Assembly: GCA_014529385.2 (NCBI GenBank)
Contig: CM043966.1
Span: 35,119,125 to 35,183,124, forward strand
Reading direction: 5' to 3'
Origin: Adiantum capillus-veneris
Taxonomy: Eukaryota; Streptophyta; Polypodiopsida; Polypodiales; Pteridaceae
DNA length: 64,000 nt
Below the pieces are notes generated by a model, which was not told the origin of the DNA, searched no databases, and was given only the letters and a program-made list of their open reading frames with translations. The translations under genes and the position numbers were made by a program. Positions 23,606 to 39,542 of the stretch are shown here, piece by piece. Each line of letters starts with the position of its first letter. Within the stretch, counting starts at the first letter, position 1.

Positions 23606-25529
23606 CTATATACATCTCTTTTTCCCTGAACTTAAAGGAGATTCTCCTTTCAGGGAATTTAACAATGGCAAGCCAGGCGATCAAACCATGGTGCCCCTAG
23701 GATTACATCCTCATGCTTGAGAGGAGAGATAAAGAAGTCCTCTTTGTCCACATAGCTTTGTACATGAGGCCTCAATTTCCTGATTAAGGGAGTGACTGAA
23801 GCTTCTTGCCCCTTGAAAGCACTGTCTGCGGGTAGGACATCTCCCATCTTGTAGGCTTGTATGCCTAGCTTGGTGGCCAACTCTATAGATATAAAATTGT
23901 GAGTAGAACTAGGGTCAAAGAGAATAAAAGCATCATGTTCTCTTACCTTTCCCCAAGCATGGCATAGAGGAGATCCTTTGTGGTGAGTTTGGTGAGTCTC
24001 CTCCTCTTGGATTTCAACCAAGGTAGCTCTAGGAAGATCTTGGCGGTTGTTCTTTTGGGGACAAGCGCGGTACGCATGCCCTTGTTCGCCGCACTTGAAA
24101 CACCGGTTATCATTGCGATAACGCTCAAGCTCTTTAGGAGAGAGTTTGGTTTTACCTTTGTAAACTCCCTTCTCTTTAGCTTTGTTGGAGTTTCCCTTAG
24201 GAGACATTTGGACATTGTCCTTCCCCTTAGGCTCATTGTAGCCCTTGTTTTCCGTGGGCTATTATTTCTTCTAGCCCCCATTTGGAACTTGATTCTAGAG
24301 GCCACCATAGTATGGTGTATTACCGCCAATATGGTACGTGGCCTTTGGGAGTTGACATACTCCGCCATTTCTTCGGTTAAGCCTGCACAAAATTTTTGCT
24401 TTTGCTCTCCAAAATCCAACTTTTTGAAGACAGTGGCTTTGAGTTGTAGGTCCCAAAACTTGTCTACATATTTGTGGATGGATTCATAGGGAGAGAACTT
24501 TAAGCTTCGCCATTTGGTGAGTACTTTGTCTTTGGCATCAGTGGCCAAAAACTGCTTCATAATGGAAGCTCTTAAAGCTTTCCATGTCCGCGGAGCTTCA
24601 CCGTTGGCTCGTAGGTTAGACCACCATTGCCTGGCGGACTTTTGAAAGTGCATAGCTACATGGCATAGCTTAGAGGACTCCGTGAAGCCCTCATCTCCAA
24701 ACGCCACATCAAACTATTGAATAAAGGCCAAGACTTTGTCCGTAGCACCAAAGGTGCCATCATAGGTAAGGAAAGAGATGCTCTTCCCTCCCTCTTTGAA
24801 CTTTTTCAGCTTTGACGATCTCTTCCATGCGGCATAGGATTTCCTATGGCCTCTTCTTTTTTATGGTTCAAAGGTTGCACCATCACTTTCTTCAGAAGGT
24901 GGAGAAGAGGGTGACCTCTTTCTCGCCTTTTTCTTGTCTTGATCTTCGTCGTCCTCACCATCACTTTCATAAGAGGAAGAGGATGAAGAAGATAGAGAAG
25001 AAGGTGTCCTCTTTCTCGCCTTTTTCTTCTCTTGCTTTTTATCATCCCTCTTTGAATTATGGTGTGGAGAAGGGGGCGATGGTCTTCTCCGCTTTGGTTG
25101 TGATGGAGAGTGTTTAGCCCGCCATCTTCGTGGATCCATCTCCGTCGAGGTGGCTAGAGACTCACTTCTTTCTCGTTCCTTCGGTGGAGGCTCTTGAGTT
25201 CTCCTTTGGGAAGGAGATACATCATCAAGAAGTAGATTCTTGAACCCTTCGTATGGATTGTCTTCTTCTTCCGGAATCGGAGAGAGACCTCTTTTGGAAG
25301 TCTCACAAGGAGGCTTCCTAGGTGTTCTCTCGTCATGGTGGTGAGCTTGGAGAATCCCATGAGCATGGAGCTGCCGTTGCAATTCACTTTGGAGAGATGG
25401 ATTTCCCATGGCTTGTTGAAGCCTAGAAACAAGATACTTAAGAAGCATCGGAGCATCATTAGTAGCTTGATCATTAGCAAAATCAAAGTTATCAACATTA
25501 ATTTCACTCTCTTTACTATTGTTAGCCAT
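23606..25529 (-). pseudogene. Chromovirus copy B gag and protease start
   Basis: The minus-strand start at 25529 reads ANNSKESEINVDNFDFA. It is followed by a basic, Ser-rich region (25200-24861), a capsid segment (LCHVAMHFQKSARQWWSNLR at about 24650), a zinc knuckle CFKCGEQGHAYRAC near 24100 (C-x2-C-x4-H-x4-C intact) and the protease site LFDPSSTHNFIS near 23920. The protease has DPS where copies C and D have DPG, so the catalytic Gly is lost. It continues to LGAPWFDRLAC at about 23680 and then to the insertion junction. Two frameshifts lie in gag. Confidence 0.85.
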
Positions 25530-25946
25530 TTTAACAACGTTTAGGTGTAAACTTTTTAGGTGTACTTTGGCACTTCAAGCCCTAGTTGCTACTCCTCTTT
25601 ACCCCTTTAGAAAAAGCACTCAAGCTACTATACCCGTGGCTCGAATACCATTAATTGCAAGGAATAGAAGAGAGGGTCCTTCAACACCAAAATAGCACCG
25701 GCTCCTTTCAAGCTTCTAATAGCTCAATAGTGGTTAAGCCGTAGGAAAGCCCCGTAGGACTCCACTATTAAGACCATAGCTCTCGACAGAGATGCCTCGT
25801 TAACTGCACGAAGGTAGGCCCACTGCAAGGCTGAAAAATTCCTATTCTACTTACTCACAGGCAATTAATAATACCAACCATTTATAGCTAGATTGAGGAC
25901 CTCCCTTCTTGACCAAGAAAAGACAAACCTTGTGCTCTGATACCAA
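25530..25946 (-). other. Copy B leader and tRNA-iMet primer-binding site
   Basis: The minus strand reads TGGTATCAGAGC at 25945-25934, one base from the LTR edge at 25947. The next 400 bases to the gag start are the leader, with no coding signal. The matching leaders in copies C (34575-34975) and D (49999-50399) are collinear with this one. Confidence 0.8.
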
Positions 25947-27330
25947 TGTAACATTTAATGCCCTAAAAACTTGTGTGTAGCGGAAATTAGCATGAACATA
26001 GTGGGCATTCCATTACAATAGATTCCTAATGAGAGTTACAAGAGTGCTTGGGTGGACAGAGCAACAAAAAGCATAACACTTAGTTAGATAGCATGAACAA
26101 TACTTTCAAATGAGAGAGAAATTAAACTATTGAAAACAATTGAGGACCGGATTTGCATGGAGCCGGTCCCCCCTCTAAAACGCTTTGTATTATGGTTTCT
26201 CCCATCAAGAGAGACATTGTACAATACAATTCTTTGTGTTCCTTCAAGACTAGCAAGTGCAATGAAGATGGAAGCTTCATGCACTAAGAAAAACACTTAG
26301 CAAACACAACATCAATTATCTCCGGTCTCAAACCCAAGACCTCACACACCTTCAAAGATGGTGAGAACTAGCAGGGTATGAGAGTAGATTGAGAGGAAGA
26401 AGGAGTATTCTTACGAGAAAGATGTACATATCCTCACATAATCACTCATATTAGCATAGCTTAGCTTATTAATTAGCATGGTAGAGGAGATGAGCATGCA
26501 TTGAAGCTTGGCTCTTGGTTGGATTTGCATCACAAAGCCAAGAATTGTTGGTGTAGGCCTCCCTTCTCACAAGCTTGGAGTAGGTGGTAAGCTTTCCATT
26601 AAAGCTTGAGAAGGAGAGAGAGTCTTCTTTACTTCACACATGAGATTGTGTGAGTGTGTGCGTGATAATGCCTTGCAAAAATCAGCCCCCTCTCTCTCTT
26701 GGTCGACCCCTCTTGCTATTTGCTCATGCTCTACTCTCATTGGACCTCCTCAGGCCTAGCCAATGGTAATCAAGCAGTATAAGTGATAGCCTTCTGACAT
26801 GTGTCCCCCTTTCCCCTTTTGTGAGAGCTTTACGTAATTTAATAATTCAACTAAACTCTCATTGGAGGGTACACCTTGTGGGCATCTGGGCTAGGGAGCT
26901 GACATGTGTCCCTCATTCCCTTTGTGTAAAGGGAGCTTGTGTGTGTGTGTGACTTTCTCTCTCATCCCCTACAAGCTAGGCTCGGCCCCTCCTATGTAGG
27001 GATTTGAAAAGACTTTTGGGACACACACAAAGCATCCAATTCCCCCCATGGTTGACCTTTGGACACAACCTTTGAAGTTTGGAACCTTAGCATTTTGGAA
27101 GTCCTAATGGACTGAACCTTAGGGTCTTTTTAGCCCATTATTTCACATGGCTCTTTTGCAGATGGTCCCCCCTTTGGATCCCTATTTTTGCTCCTTTGGA
27201 TCCCTACTATGGCCGGTCTGCTAGCTTAACCAATATTCTAGCTTTTTCTCCCATGGCACTTCCCCATATTAAATGATCGGTTTAACATGAGAAAATCATT
27301 TAGGAGAATTAGATATTGATTATTATGACA
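25947..27330 (-). mobile_element. 5' LTR of chromovirus copy B
   Basis: It pairs with 17168-18796 and has the same TG...CA ends. It lacks about 210 bp near 26866 that are present in the partner, and has only one copy of the 48-bp repeat. The 5-bp flanks of the whole element (TCTAC on the left, TGCAC on the right) do not match, so the target-site duplication is not preserved or the ends were rearranged. Confidence 0.85.
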
Positions 27331-29550
27331 TGCACTTCCAAACTAAGGCTACTCCAACAGCCTATACTATATTCTCCTTGTACATCTAGTACCAAAAAGC
27401 TAGTGTTGAGTTTCTTATCGCCTCCCATATCACTCTTGACAGTGGCTCCCACTATTTTCTAAGCTTGTAATTGATTTGAATGATTGACACTTCATCACCC
27501 TTTATTTTAGACAGATCCATGGTCGTGGCATATGATTTCTCTTTTATTTTTTTCTAATAAAATTAGTAGCTTTTGGTAAGGCATGTCTAATATCATCCAA
27601 TTCCATTGTAAGCTTATGAATTCTTTTAGAGACCTTTACATAGACTTGATCATGTTCATTCCCTAAGATGCTATTTGAATTGGAGGATCTCCCCTCCGGA
27701 TAGCTATCCTTCTATCGTCATGCCTTTGGCTCTTGCATCTCCTGGATGATGGACACTTTTGTGAGGAATCAGATTGTTGTTGTTGCTGAACATTTTCCAT
27801 TCTTTATCAGCCTCGGGCAATCAACCTCCTCCAAGTCTACCATAACTTTCCAAACATCTTCTTCTAGGAACTCCTCCAAGCCTTTCACTGGTTCTTCAAT
27901 TCTATTTTCAACTTCTATCTCACAAAAGTCACTCTCTAGGATTCTCCTCTCTAGAACCTTTGGAAGCTTTGGCAAAAACCTTTGGATAGTCCTATTCTTT
28001 GAGCATTCAAACTACTTTGGCATATTCTTAGCCGGATCCTCCATGATCTTGGCTACCAACATCCTCTGCTATTGCCACACATCTACCTCCATGGCCTTTC
28101 CCTTGGCCTTTCAAACGGCCCTTTGCTTCTCACCTCTCTGAGTCTCTTCATTTTTCTTTGTTTCTTTAGCTGGCTCATCTGGTAAATGTTCAACAATAAC
28201 CTTGAAATTTCTATTGATTATGCGTACCAAAATTGGGTCTATCATTTTTTTCCTTCAAGAACTTTATCTTTAACATTTGCAAGAAATTTGAGCTCCAAAG
28301 CGTCCATAATTGCCACATGTATAGCATCAATTATGCCTTGCTAAATTATCTTTATCTGATGTTGGCCTCATTTTCGATAGCCCCTAGCATCCCTTCTTGT
28401 TTTGATGGTTATGGATTTGTCAGTGCTATCATTGATACATCCTTGCCTTCTTTGAAATGAAGCATAATTATTCCATAGATACCCAAATGCTTTGCAATAA
28501 ATGCACTCAATCTGGTAACATTCATTTGACTAGTGTTTTTTTTACTTACATTTTGTACATCAAGTCTCAACCTTTCCCACTAATGGTCTGGTCTTTGACA
28601 TCTCCAAAATTTGCTTTGACATCTCTTCTATTGTCTTCATCTAGGAGGCCTTCTTCTTACTCTTTGCATGATCCTTTGACTCACTCTCAATTGAACTTGA
28701 GTTGGGATTTGGAACTTGATTCCTCAATCAATGACTCATTGTCACTCACATTCCTTCTCCCTTTATGGCCTTTTTCCTTTCTAGCATGTTGCTCTACTAT
28801 TTTAGAGCTCTTTGCACCAAATCATTGAACTTCTTTATTGATGTTGGTACCTCTTGTTCCCTAAGCTTGTTGCCTTTGAATCCACTCAGAAACTAGGAAC
28901 ACATTCTCTTTTTTGAAGGCGATTCATTCAAATGTCTAGTAAGCTCTTTGATCTTTTCCACATAGCTTCTTACTGACAACTTCCCTTCGTTAATCTTGTT
29001 CAACTCACATGGTTGTCCCCCCAATTTTTGCTGTACTCTAGAAGTAATTCTTTCTTCATTTTTTTATACTATTCGATGTTTGCATGTTGAATAATGGTAA
29101 TACCATTTCCTTGCCGCATCCTCAAAGTCTGTGGAAAATAATGACCCCATCCATCTTCATCAATATCCTTTAGATATGCATATTGTTCAAAAGCTTGTAT
29201 GTGTACATCCAGATCATCCTTTTTTCCACGTATAAATGTCAAAAAGGAAACCTTCAGATCATTTTATCTCTCCCCGTGTTTGGAAAATTGATGACCTGGC
29301 TCTTGTTCTCTGCATTTGGGTTTTTTCTTATGATCAGACTTTTTCTCCTTCTGCCTATGCTTCCTATGATGGTCAGTATCAACATCACATCTGTGATTAT
29401 ATTGATTATTTGTCTCAACGATAGTGTCTGGTTCATTCCTCTAATCTGGTTTTTGATGTGACGTTGCTTTTCTACTTCTCTTGCTACCATCACTCGCATC
29501 GGTTGAACCTTCACTTTTCCCTTCAGGACTGCCTTTTGAGACCCGTGCAA
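27331..29550 (-). pseudogene. Decayed retroelement gag, minus strand
   Basis: Reading the minus strand with frame changes gives HIQAFEQYAYLKDIDEDGWG at about 29200 and EDAARKWYYHYST at about 29110, like the gag capsid pattern ending in a Trp-Tyr helix. ECIYCKAFGYLWNN at about 28500 resembles a zinc knuckle whose His and last Cys have become Tyr. LELKFLANVKDKVLEGKK follows at about 28270. A short intact piece at 27975-27769 is acidic (EEPVKGLEEFLEEDVWKVM). No pol motif is seen before copy B begins. Family level is uncertain. Copy B may have inserted into it. Confidence 0.5.
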
Positions 29551-33445
<3,895 letters not shown>

Positions 33446-33663
33446 CCAAGCAAACCCCATAACCAAAGAACAAAAGATTTTTCTTTAGCAAATGCCTTTT
33501 ATTTTGCAATAACAAAACTAGTAGTAGATGCTACTGAGAGGTCCTCAATAGGCTTTGATTGTGTTCAATAGCAGGTCTATCCGATGGTTTGTTCCAAATA
33601 AGAAGTTGACATTTAGGTCTTAGGCCAAGTTGGTCCTACCTGGCGCTCTTGCCAATGAGATCT

Positions 33664-34561
33664 TGTCATAAAATATAATATCTAACCAACCCAAATGATT
33701 TTCTTCTATTAAACTGATTACTTAATGTGGGAGAATAAACGGGAACAAGGGTTAAGATATCGATGTGCTTATAGATCTATTTCAACATGGGACCAATGGT
33801 AAAGGGGCCCAAATGAGAAATGGTCTATCAAAGAGCAAGGTTAACCAATGGATCAAAAGACCTGAGGGTTGGCTTCATTAAAACCTCCAAAGGTAAGTGT
33901 TGAAAGCATTAGACCTAGTCTTTAATTTTTTAACTTTAATCAAATAAAGTCCAAGCAGGAAAGGGGGCAGCTTGCTTAAGCAAGGGCTGTGCTTAAGTAG
34001 GGGGCTTGCCTGCTTACCAACATCAAATATCTTGCTACAAAGAGGGGGGCGAGCCCTACAAAGTAGGGATGTGTGTCGTAAGTATGCACCTCACAAAGGA
34101 CCCATACTTTTATGAAAGAAAAGGGGCCACATGTCAAGTGTAGAGGCACATTTTTCAAGCAGGTAAGGGTTGAGCTTAAGCGAGGGCTGTGCTTAAGCAA
34201 GGGGGGTGCTAGCTTAACCTCACAAGAGGGAAAGAAGGACACTTGTCAAGTGACTACACATCTTGCCCCAAAGGGAGCCAAGATCTCATTGGCTAGAGGG
34301 CTACACTCTCTCACTGTCATTCTTCCCTTCAAATACTCTTGTGAAGCAAGGACACCATCTCCTTCTCCAAGCTTGAGAAGTTGAGTGCCTACTACCACAA
34401 GCTCATGCCATGTTAATGAAGTAATGTGTTAGTGTTTCTTCTCTCCATCCAAGCACTTTCTTTCTGACTATACATCTACACACAAAAGAATGCTCAAGGA
34501 AATGCTCAATATGTTATTCACTTTCCGCTCCAACTCAAGTTAAAAGGCTAATTCCATTACA
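33664..34561 (+). repeat. 5' LTR of copy C
   Basis: It is 898 bp with TG...CA ends, followed by one base and TGGTATCAGAGT (34563-34574), the initiator-Met primer site with its last base changed. It is shorter than the reconstructed 3' LTR, because internal parts have been lost, notably between CACAAGCTC and ATGCCATGTTAATG near 34405. It carries the intact sequence GCTTGCTTAAGCAAGGG, which serves as the empty site for the TTAA-flanked insertion in the 3' LTR. Confidence 0.85.
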
Positions 34562-34975
34562 TTGGTATCAGAGTATTTGGTTTCTCTTTCCTTGCTTAAG
34601 AAGAGAGATCCTTAAGTAGCCTATAAATGGTTGATTTTGTTAATTATATTAGGGTAAGTGGAACTGGGATCTATTATCGGTTTTGTTGAGCCAACTATGT
34701 GGGGTATGATGCACACCTCGGGAGCTTTGGACTTGATAATGGAGTCCTTTTAGACCTGCCTACGGTTTTACCATTATTGAGCCATAAGAAGTTCGAAAGG
34801 AGCTAGCCCTCGGCAACTCTGCTATGTTAGACCTACTCCTCTACTCTCTATAATTAACCACTTCGAGCCGTGGGTGTAGATACTTAAGAGCCAACTTTCA
34901 AAGGTTAAGAGGAGTGGCGACTAAGGTTTTGAATTGCCAAAGCATACACTAAGTACACACATAAATTTTGTTAAC

Positions 34976-36437
34976 ATGGCTGACAATAATCAAGAGAGTA
35001 GAATGAACATTGATAGCTTTGATTTTGCACATGAAGGTGCTAATGAGGATGCTCCCATGTTTGTGAATTATCTTGACACTAGTTTGCAGCAAGCTATGGG
35101 CAAGCAACCCTGCTTTGCAAGCCGAAGTTACTCAACAACTTCGTGCTTATGGAATTTGCCTTCCTCTCCAAGAGGAGAGAGCTTAGGAGGCCTCTTGAAG
35201 AGACCCCCAAAAGAAGACTCTCTCCCATACGATAGGAGGAATCTAAAGAGCAAGAAAGAAATGAAAATTTAAGCTCCTTTGAAGATGTGGCTCCAAAAAG
35301 ACAGCGGTCTAGACGATCGCCTACTCCTCCCAAGAGAAAAAGATCAACACATAGTCCTTCTCCTCGTCACTCTGAAAGGGAAGAGAGGAAACAAAGGAAG
35401 AAAAGATCTAGGAAGAGGTCATCCTCTTCTCCTTCTTCTTCACATTTCTCCTCTTCTGACGAAATCTATGGCTATTCTCTTAGAGAATACAAGAGGGGAG
35501 GACATCGCAAATCATTCCCTACATGGCGAGGTCACAAAAGCTAAAGAAGTTCAAGGAGGGGGGAAAGAGTATCTCTTTTCTCACCTATGATGGCACATTT
35601 GGTGCTACCGACAAAGTGTTGGCCTTCATCAAGAAATTTGATTCGGCCTTTGGAGATGAGGGCTTTACAGAGTCCTCCAAGCTATGCCATGTAGCTATGC
35701 ACTTTCAAAAATTAGCTCGTCAATGGTGGGCTAGCCTTCGTGGCAATGGTGAAGACCCAAAGGCATGGAAAACTCTACGAGTTTCCTTCATGAAGCAATT
35801 CCTTGCAAGCGATGCAAAGGACAAAGTGCTTACCGAATGGTGCAGTTTGAAGCTTCTCTCTCATGAGTCTATCCACAAGTATGTAGACAAGTTTTGGGAT
35901 TTACATCTCAGGGCTACTGTTTTTCAAAAGATAGACTTTGCCGAGCAAAGATAGCAATTTTGTGCGGGATTACCTAAAGAGATGGCCGAAAACATCAACT
36001 CTCAACGGCCTGGTACTATTAGCGAAGTAATCCATCACATCATGGTTGCTTCACCTATCAATTTCCATCAAGGGGCTGGACATAATGTTAAACCCATGGA
36101 CAACAAAGGTAAAAATGATGCAAAGGGGAAGACCAATGCTCAAAATTCTTCCCAAGGAACTTCCAACAACAACAAAAATCTGTTCAAGGAGAAGGGAGTT
36201 TACAAAGGTAAAAACAAACTCTCTCCTGAAGATCTTGAAGCTTTTCGTAAGGATCATAAGTGTTTCAAGTGTGGGGAGCAAGGACACGGCTATCGTTCTT
36301 GCCCTTAAAAAAAAGCTCACAATGAGACTCCTAGGGCTTCCACCATCGAAGCTACAAAAGAGGATGCTCATTGCAAAGGATCATCACTTTCCTATGCTTG
36401 GGGAAAGGTAAGAGAGCATGATGCCTTCATCTTGTTT
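34976..36437 (+). pseudogene. Chromovirus copy C gag
   Basis: The start at 34976 reads ADNNQESRMNIDSFDFA. A 4-base insertion or similar change near 35100 (MGKQPCF instead of MGNPALQ) shifts the frame. The basic, Ser-rich stretch continues at 35287-35544. The capsid follows at 35523-35954 (AMHFQKLARQWWASLRGNGE) and ends in a TAG. The zinc knuckle CFKCGEQGHGYRSC is at about 36263. Gag ends at the copia insertion point at 36437 and resumes as protease at 42114. It would form the particle shell and bind RNA, but it is broken in this copy. Confidence 0.85.
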
Positions 36438-36754
36438 TGTTGAGATGCCGAGCTCTAGATCTTGAGCTGCCATCCACTACGGGTCTTGGCCGCTTATGGC
36501 ATTTACTCATCGCTGGCGCGTTAGGTGACCAATACGGAGGATCTCTGCCAGTGATTCTACTATAGTGTCAGCCTAGTATGCTTCTAGCGAGTTCACACTT
36601 AGTGACCACATGTACATATGTGCTACTTTTCAGCTTTAGCATTTAGTCATTTTGTACTCTCTTTTCTTAGCGAAGAAGAAGAAGAAAATTTATATCTCTG
36701 TGTGTTTTGTACGTGCTTGTCTTGTGTAGCTCTCTTGCATCCTCATTATTTACA
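36438..36754 (+). repeat. Copia 5' LTR
   Basis: A TG...CA segment of 317 bp. It has TACATATGTGC near 36609 and a GAAGAAGAAGAAG run near 36672, both shared with the 3' LTR. It is followed without a spacer by the initiator-Met primer site. Confidence 0.95.
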
Positions 36755-37042
36755 TGGTATCAGAGCCTGGTGCAGTCACGAGAGGCTAAGAGAGCAAGAG
36801 CATCACAATCTCTTCGCTTGCAATCCACGTACCAGATGAACTTTTGGGGGTTTTCGTACAAGTTTTTGAACAGGTCTCCAAAGTGCATTATACACAGATT
36901 TACTATACAAGTACAGTGGTTGTATGTACGCTTGATTGTGGACACTCGTTGAGTGTAGAAAGTGTTACAAGTACCACAATAGAAGGTTCAACAGATTTGC
37001 AAGTTTTTGCAGATTGCATCTATTTTGTCTTAGTGCTTCAAT

Positions 37043-37960
37043 ATGTCTGACGGTTTCAGCCAGATTGTCAGTGAGAAGCTTGAGAAAGATAACTACCTTG
37101 CATGGAAGTTTGAAATAACTAATTTCCTAAAAGGGAAAGGTTATTGGGTGTATGTAGAAGGAGACAATGAAAAGGAACTAGAGATTCCTGAGGCAAATGC
37201 TACAACAGAGCAAAGAAAAGATTTGAGGGACTAGCAACAAGGCCAGAGCAAAGTGATGTATTGGCTTTCTATGAGCATCACAGATGGCATGATGGGCTAT
37301 CTACAGGATGCCGAAAACCCCGCCATTGCATGGAAAAACTTAGGCACAACAACAAGGCCAGGAAGCTTCAACTAAAGTCGGAGCTAAATCAGGTTAAGAG
37401 GAACAACCTCTCCATCAATGATTATACCTTGAAGATCAAGAGTATCATTGAGGCTCTTGGATCTATTAAAGTCTTAGTGGAAGACGATGACATTGTCCGT
37501 GCATGCTTGGATGGTCTAGGAGATGAGTATGTACATTTCAGGTCTTCCATGAATACAAGAGACGACATCCCCGTGTTCCAAGATTTGATTTCTATGCTTA
37601 TACTTGAGGTGAAGAACCTTGGTCTTGACACATCTTCTTCTCATGGCAAAAATAAGTCTGAACAGGCCTTCTATTCTAACTCCAACAGAGGTAGAGGTCG
37701 TGGTCGAGGCCAAAGTGGTGGTAGGGGCCAATCTCGAGAAGGTCAATCAAATCAAAACAATACAGGTTGTAGGGGAAACCAGTCTCAAGGCAGGGGGAGT
37801 CAAAGAGGTCGTAGTGCAAGATCAAGCAAGCAGCAACATACTGCAGATAGTAGAGAATGTTGGACTTGTGGTGAAAAAGGTCACATGTCGCGTGAATTTC
37901 CAAAGGGAAAAGCAAGTGGAAAGAGAGAACAGGATAACTATGCATCTACTAGCAGAGATG
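37043..37960 (+). pseudogene. Copia gag with altered zinc knuckle
   Basis: The start at 37043 reads SDGFSQIVSEKLEKDNYLAW, typical of the copia gag N-terminus, where a Leu-x-x-x-Asn-Tyr-x-x-Trp motif occurs. A stop at 37234 and a shift break it. The next frame carries NNLSINDYTLKIKSI and the Arg/Gly-rich stretch before the knuckle CWTCGEKGHMSREFPK (about 37858). The last ligand Cys is Phe, so zinc binding would be impaired. Gag would assemble particles and package RNA in the cytoplasm. Confidence 0.85.
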
Positions 37961-38029
37961 CAGATGACAGCAAAAGCGAGCTCATATTTGTTATGCAGCA
38001 TGTAATGAATACAATGACTGTAGAGAATT

Positions 38030-39390
38030 CCACCCAAGATGATGTTTGGTATGTGGATTCAGGTGCCTCTAATCACATGACGTCTCGTGGAGAGTGGTTT
38101 AGAGATATGCGCAAACCATATGTGTCAGGCTATGTGCAGACAGGAGATGACACAACTCACCCCATTGCTCATGTAGGGGACATACCTCTAAATACAAAGA
38201 ATGGGAAATCAAAGTACTTAGCAGATGTACTTCATGTCCCAAACATTACAAAGAATCTTGTTTCTGTTGGACAAATGGTTGAGCAGGGTTTGCAGGTTTG
38301 CTTCAATCCGAATGGCTGTTATGTAGAAGATTTCCAGAATGGCTATAAGCTGATCAAAGAGCGCAATTGTGTGAGCAGAATGTTTACGCTGAATGTAGAC
38401 ATGCCTGAGGTAAAAGCTGCACTATTTGCACAGGGCACAGGTGTTGTGGCTAATGTTGAAATTTGGCACAAACGCATTGGCCATGTCAATGAGTAGAGAT
38501 TGCGCAGCATGCAATCAAAACAGTTTGCCCAAATTCAAGGTGGATGGTATGCATAAAGTGTGTGCAACATGCCAGTTTGGAAAACAGTCAAAGGGCTCAT
38601 TTCTACATGAGCGCAATGTATGTAAAAAGCCACTTACGGTGGTGCACACAGATGCTTGGGGTCCAACAGATACTGCAAGTATACATGGTTGCAGGTATTA
38701 TGTCTCTTTCATTGATGACCATAGAAGGAAAGTATGGGTCTACTTCATGTGTAACAAAAGTGAAGTGTTTGGTCACTTTCAGGACTTCAAAGTCATGATT
38801 GAGAAGGAGATAGATATGCAAATCAATACATTGAGGTCAGATGGAGGGGGAGAGTAATTCTCCAATGATTTTTCAAATTTTCTGCAAATGCATGGTATAC
38901 GCAGGCAGTTTACATGCATATATACTCCACAGCAGAATGGGGTCGCAGAAAGGAAAAATAGGAACATTGCAGAAGTTGCACGTGCATTGATGAATGCGAA
39001 GAACATGCCTCATCATTTTTGGGCTAAAGCTATAAATACAGGTGTGTACATTATGAACAAGACACCTATAGCTGCGGTGCATGATGTAACACCTAAGGAA
39101 AAGTTTACAGGTACAAAGCTTGATTTGGCACACTTGAAAGTGTTTGTTTGCATAGCTTACGTGCATGTACCGGATGAGTTGCATAGGAAATTGGATCCTA
39201 AAGCAGAGAAATGTATTCTTGTGGGATATTCCCTTGAACAAAAGGGGTACAGGTGCTACAATCCTACTACACAAGAATTACGAGTGAGCAGAGATGTGGT
39301 CTTTGATGAGATGAGCAGCTGGTACAGTAATTCACATGGCACTATTGGGGCTGATGTAAAAGATGATTGGTTGTACAAAATGTGAGTCCA
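38030..39390 (+). pseudogene. Copia protease and integrase
   Basis: The protease site VWYVDSGASNHMTS lies at about 38043. The integrase zinc-binding part begins at IWHKRIGHVN (about 38461) and is interrupted by a TAG and a frameshift. It continues with CATCQFGKQSKGSF, then VHTDAWGPT (first Asp), NTLRSDGGGE (second Asp, followed by a stop where the family has a residue) and YTPQQNGVAERKN (Glu) at 38860-38960. The downstream block KVFVCIAYVHVPDEL, then KCILVGYS, is the usual C-terminal segment. All catalytic acidic residues can be seen, but stops divide the protein. Confidence 0.88.
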
Positions 39391-39542
39391 CAATCACAGG
39401 TTTTGAGTGGACCACAAGAGTCCTCTCTTGTGTCTCTGTTGAGAAGCCATGGAATGGTAGACTACGTACGTAGGTTACTCCACCAGCAGGTACAGGGAAT
39501 GTATCACGAAAAGGAAAGGAAAAGTTTGATGAACCTCCCTTT

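Noticed and set aside
18018-27340. Target-site duplication for chromovirus copy B
   Set aside because: TCTAC and TGCAC differ at two of five positions, which is too weak to claim.
37676-38037. Minus-strand frames within the copia gag
   Set aside because: They are antisense to a clearly recognised gag and knuckle and have no independent signature.
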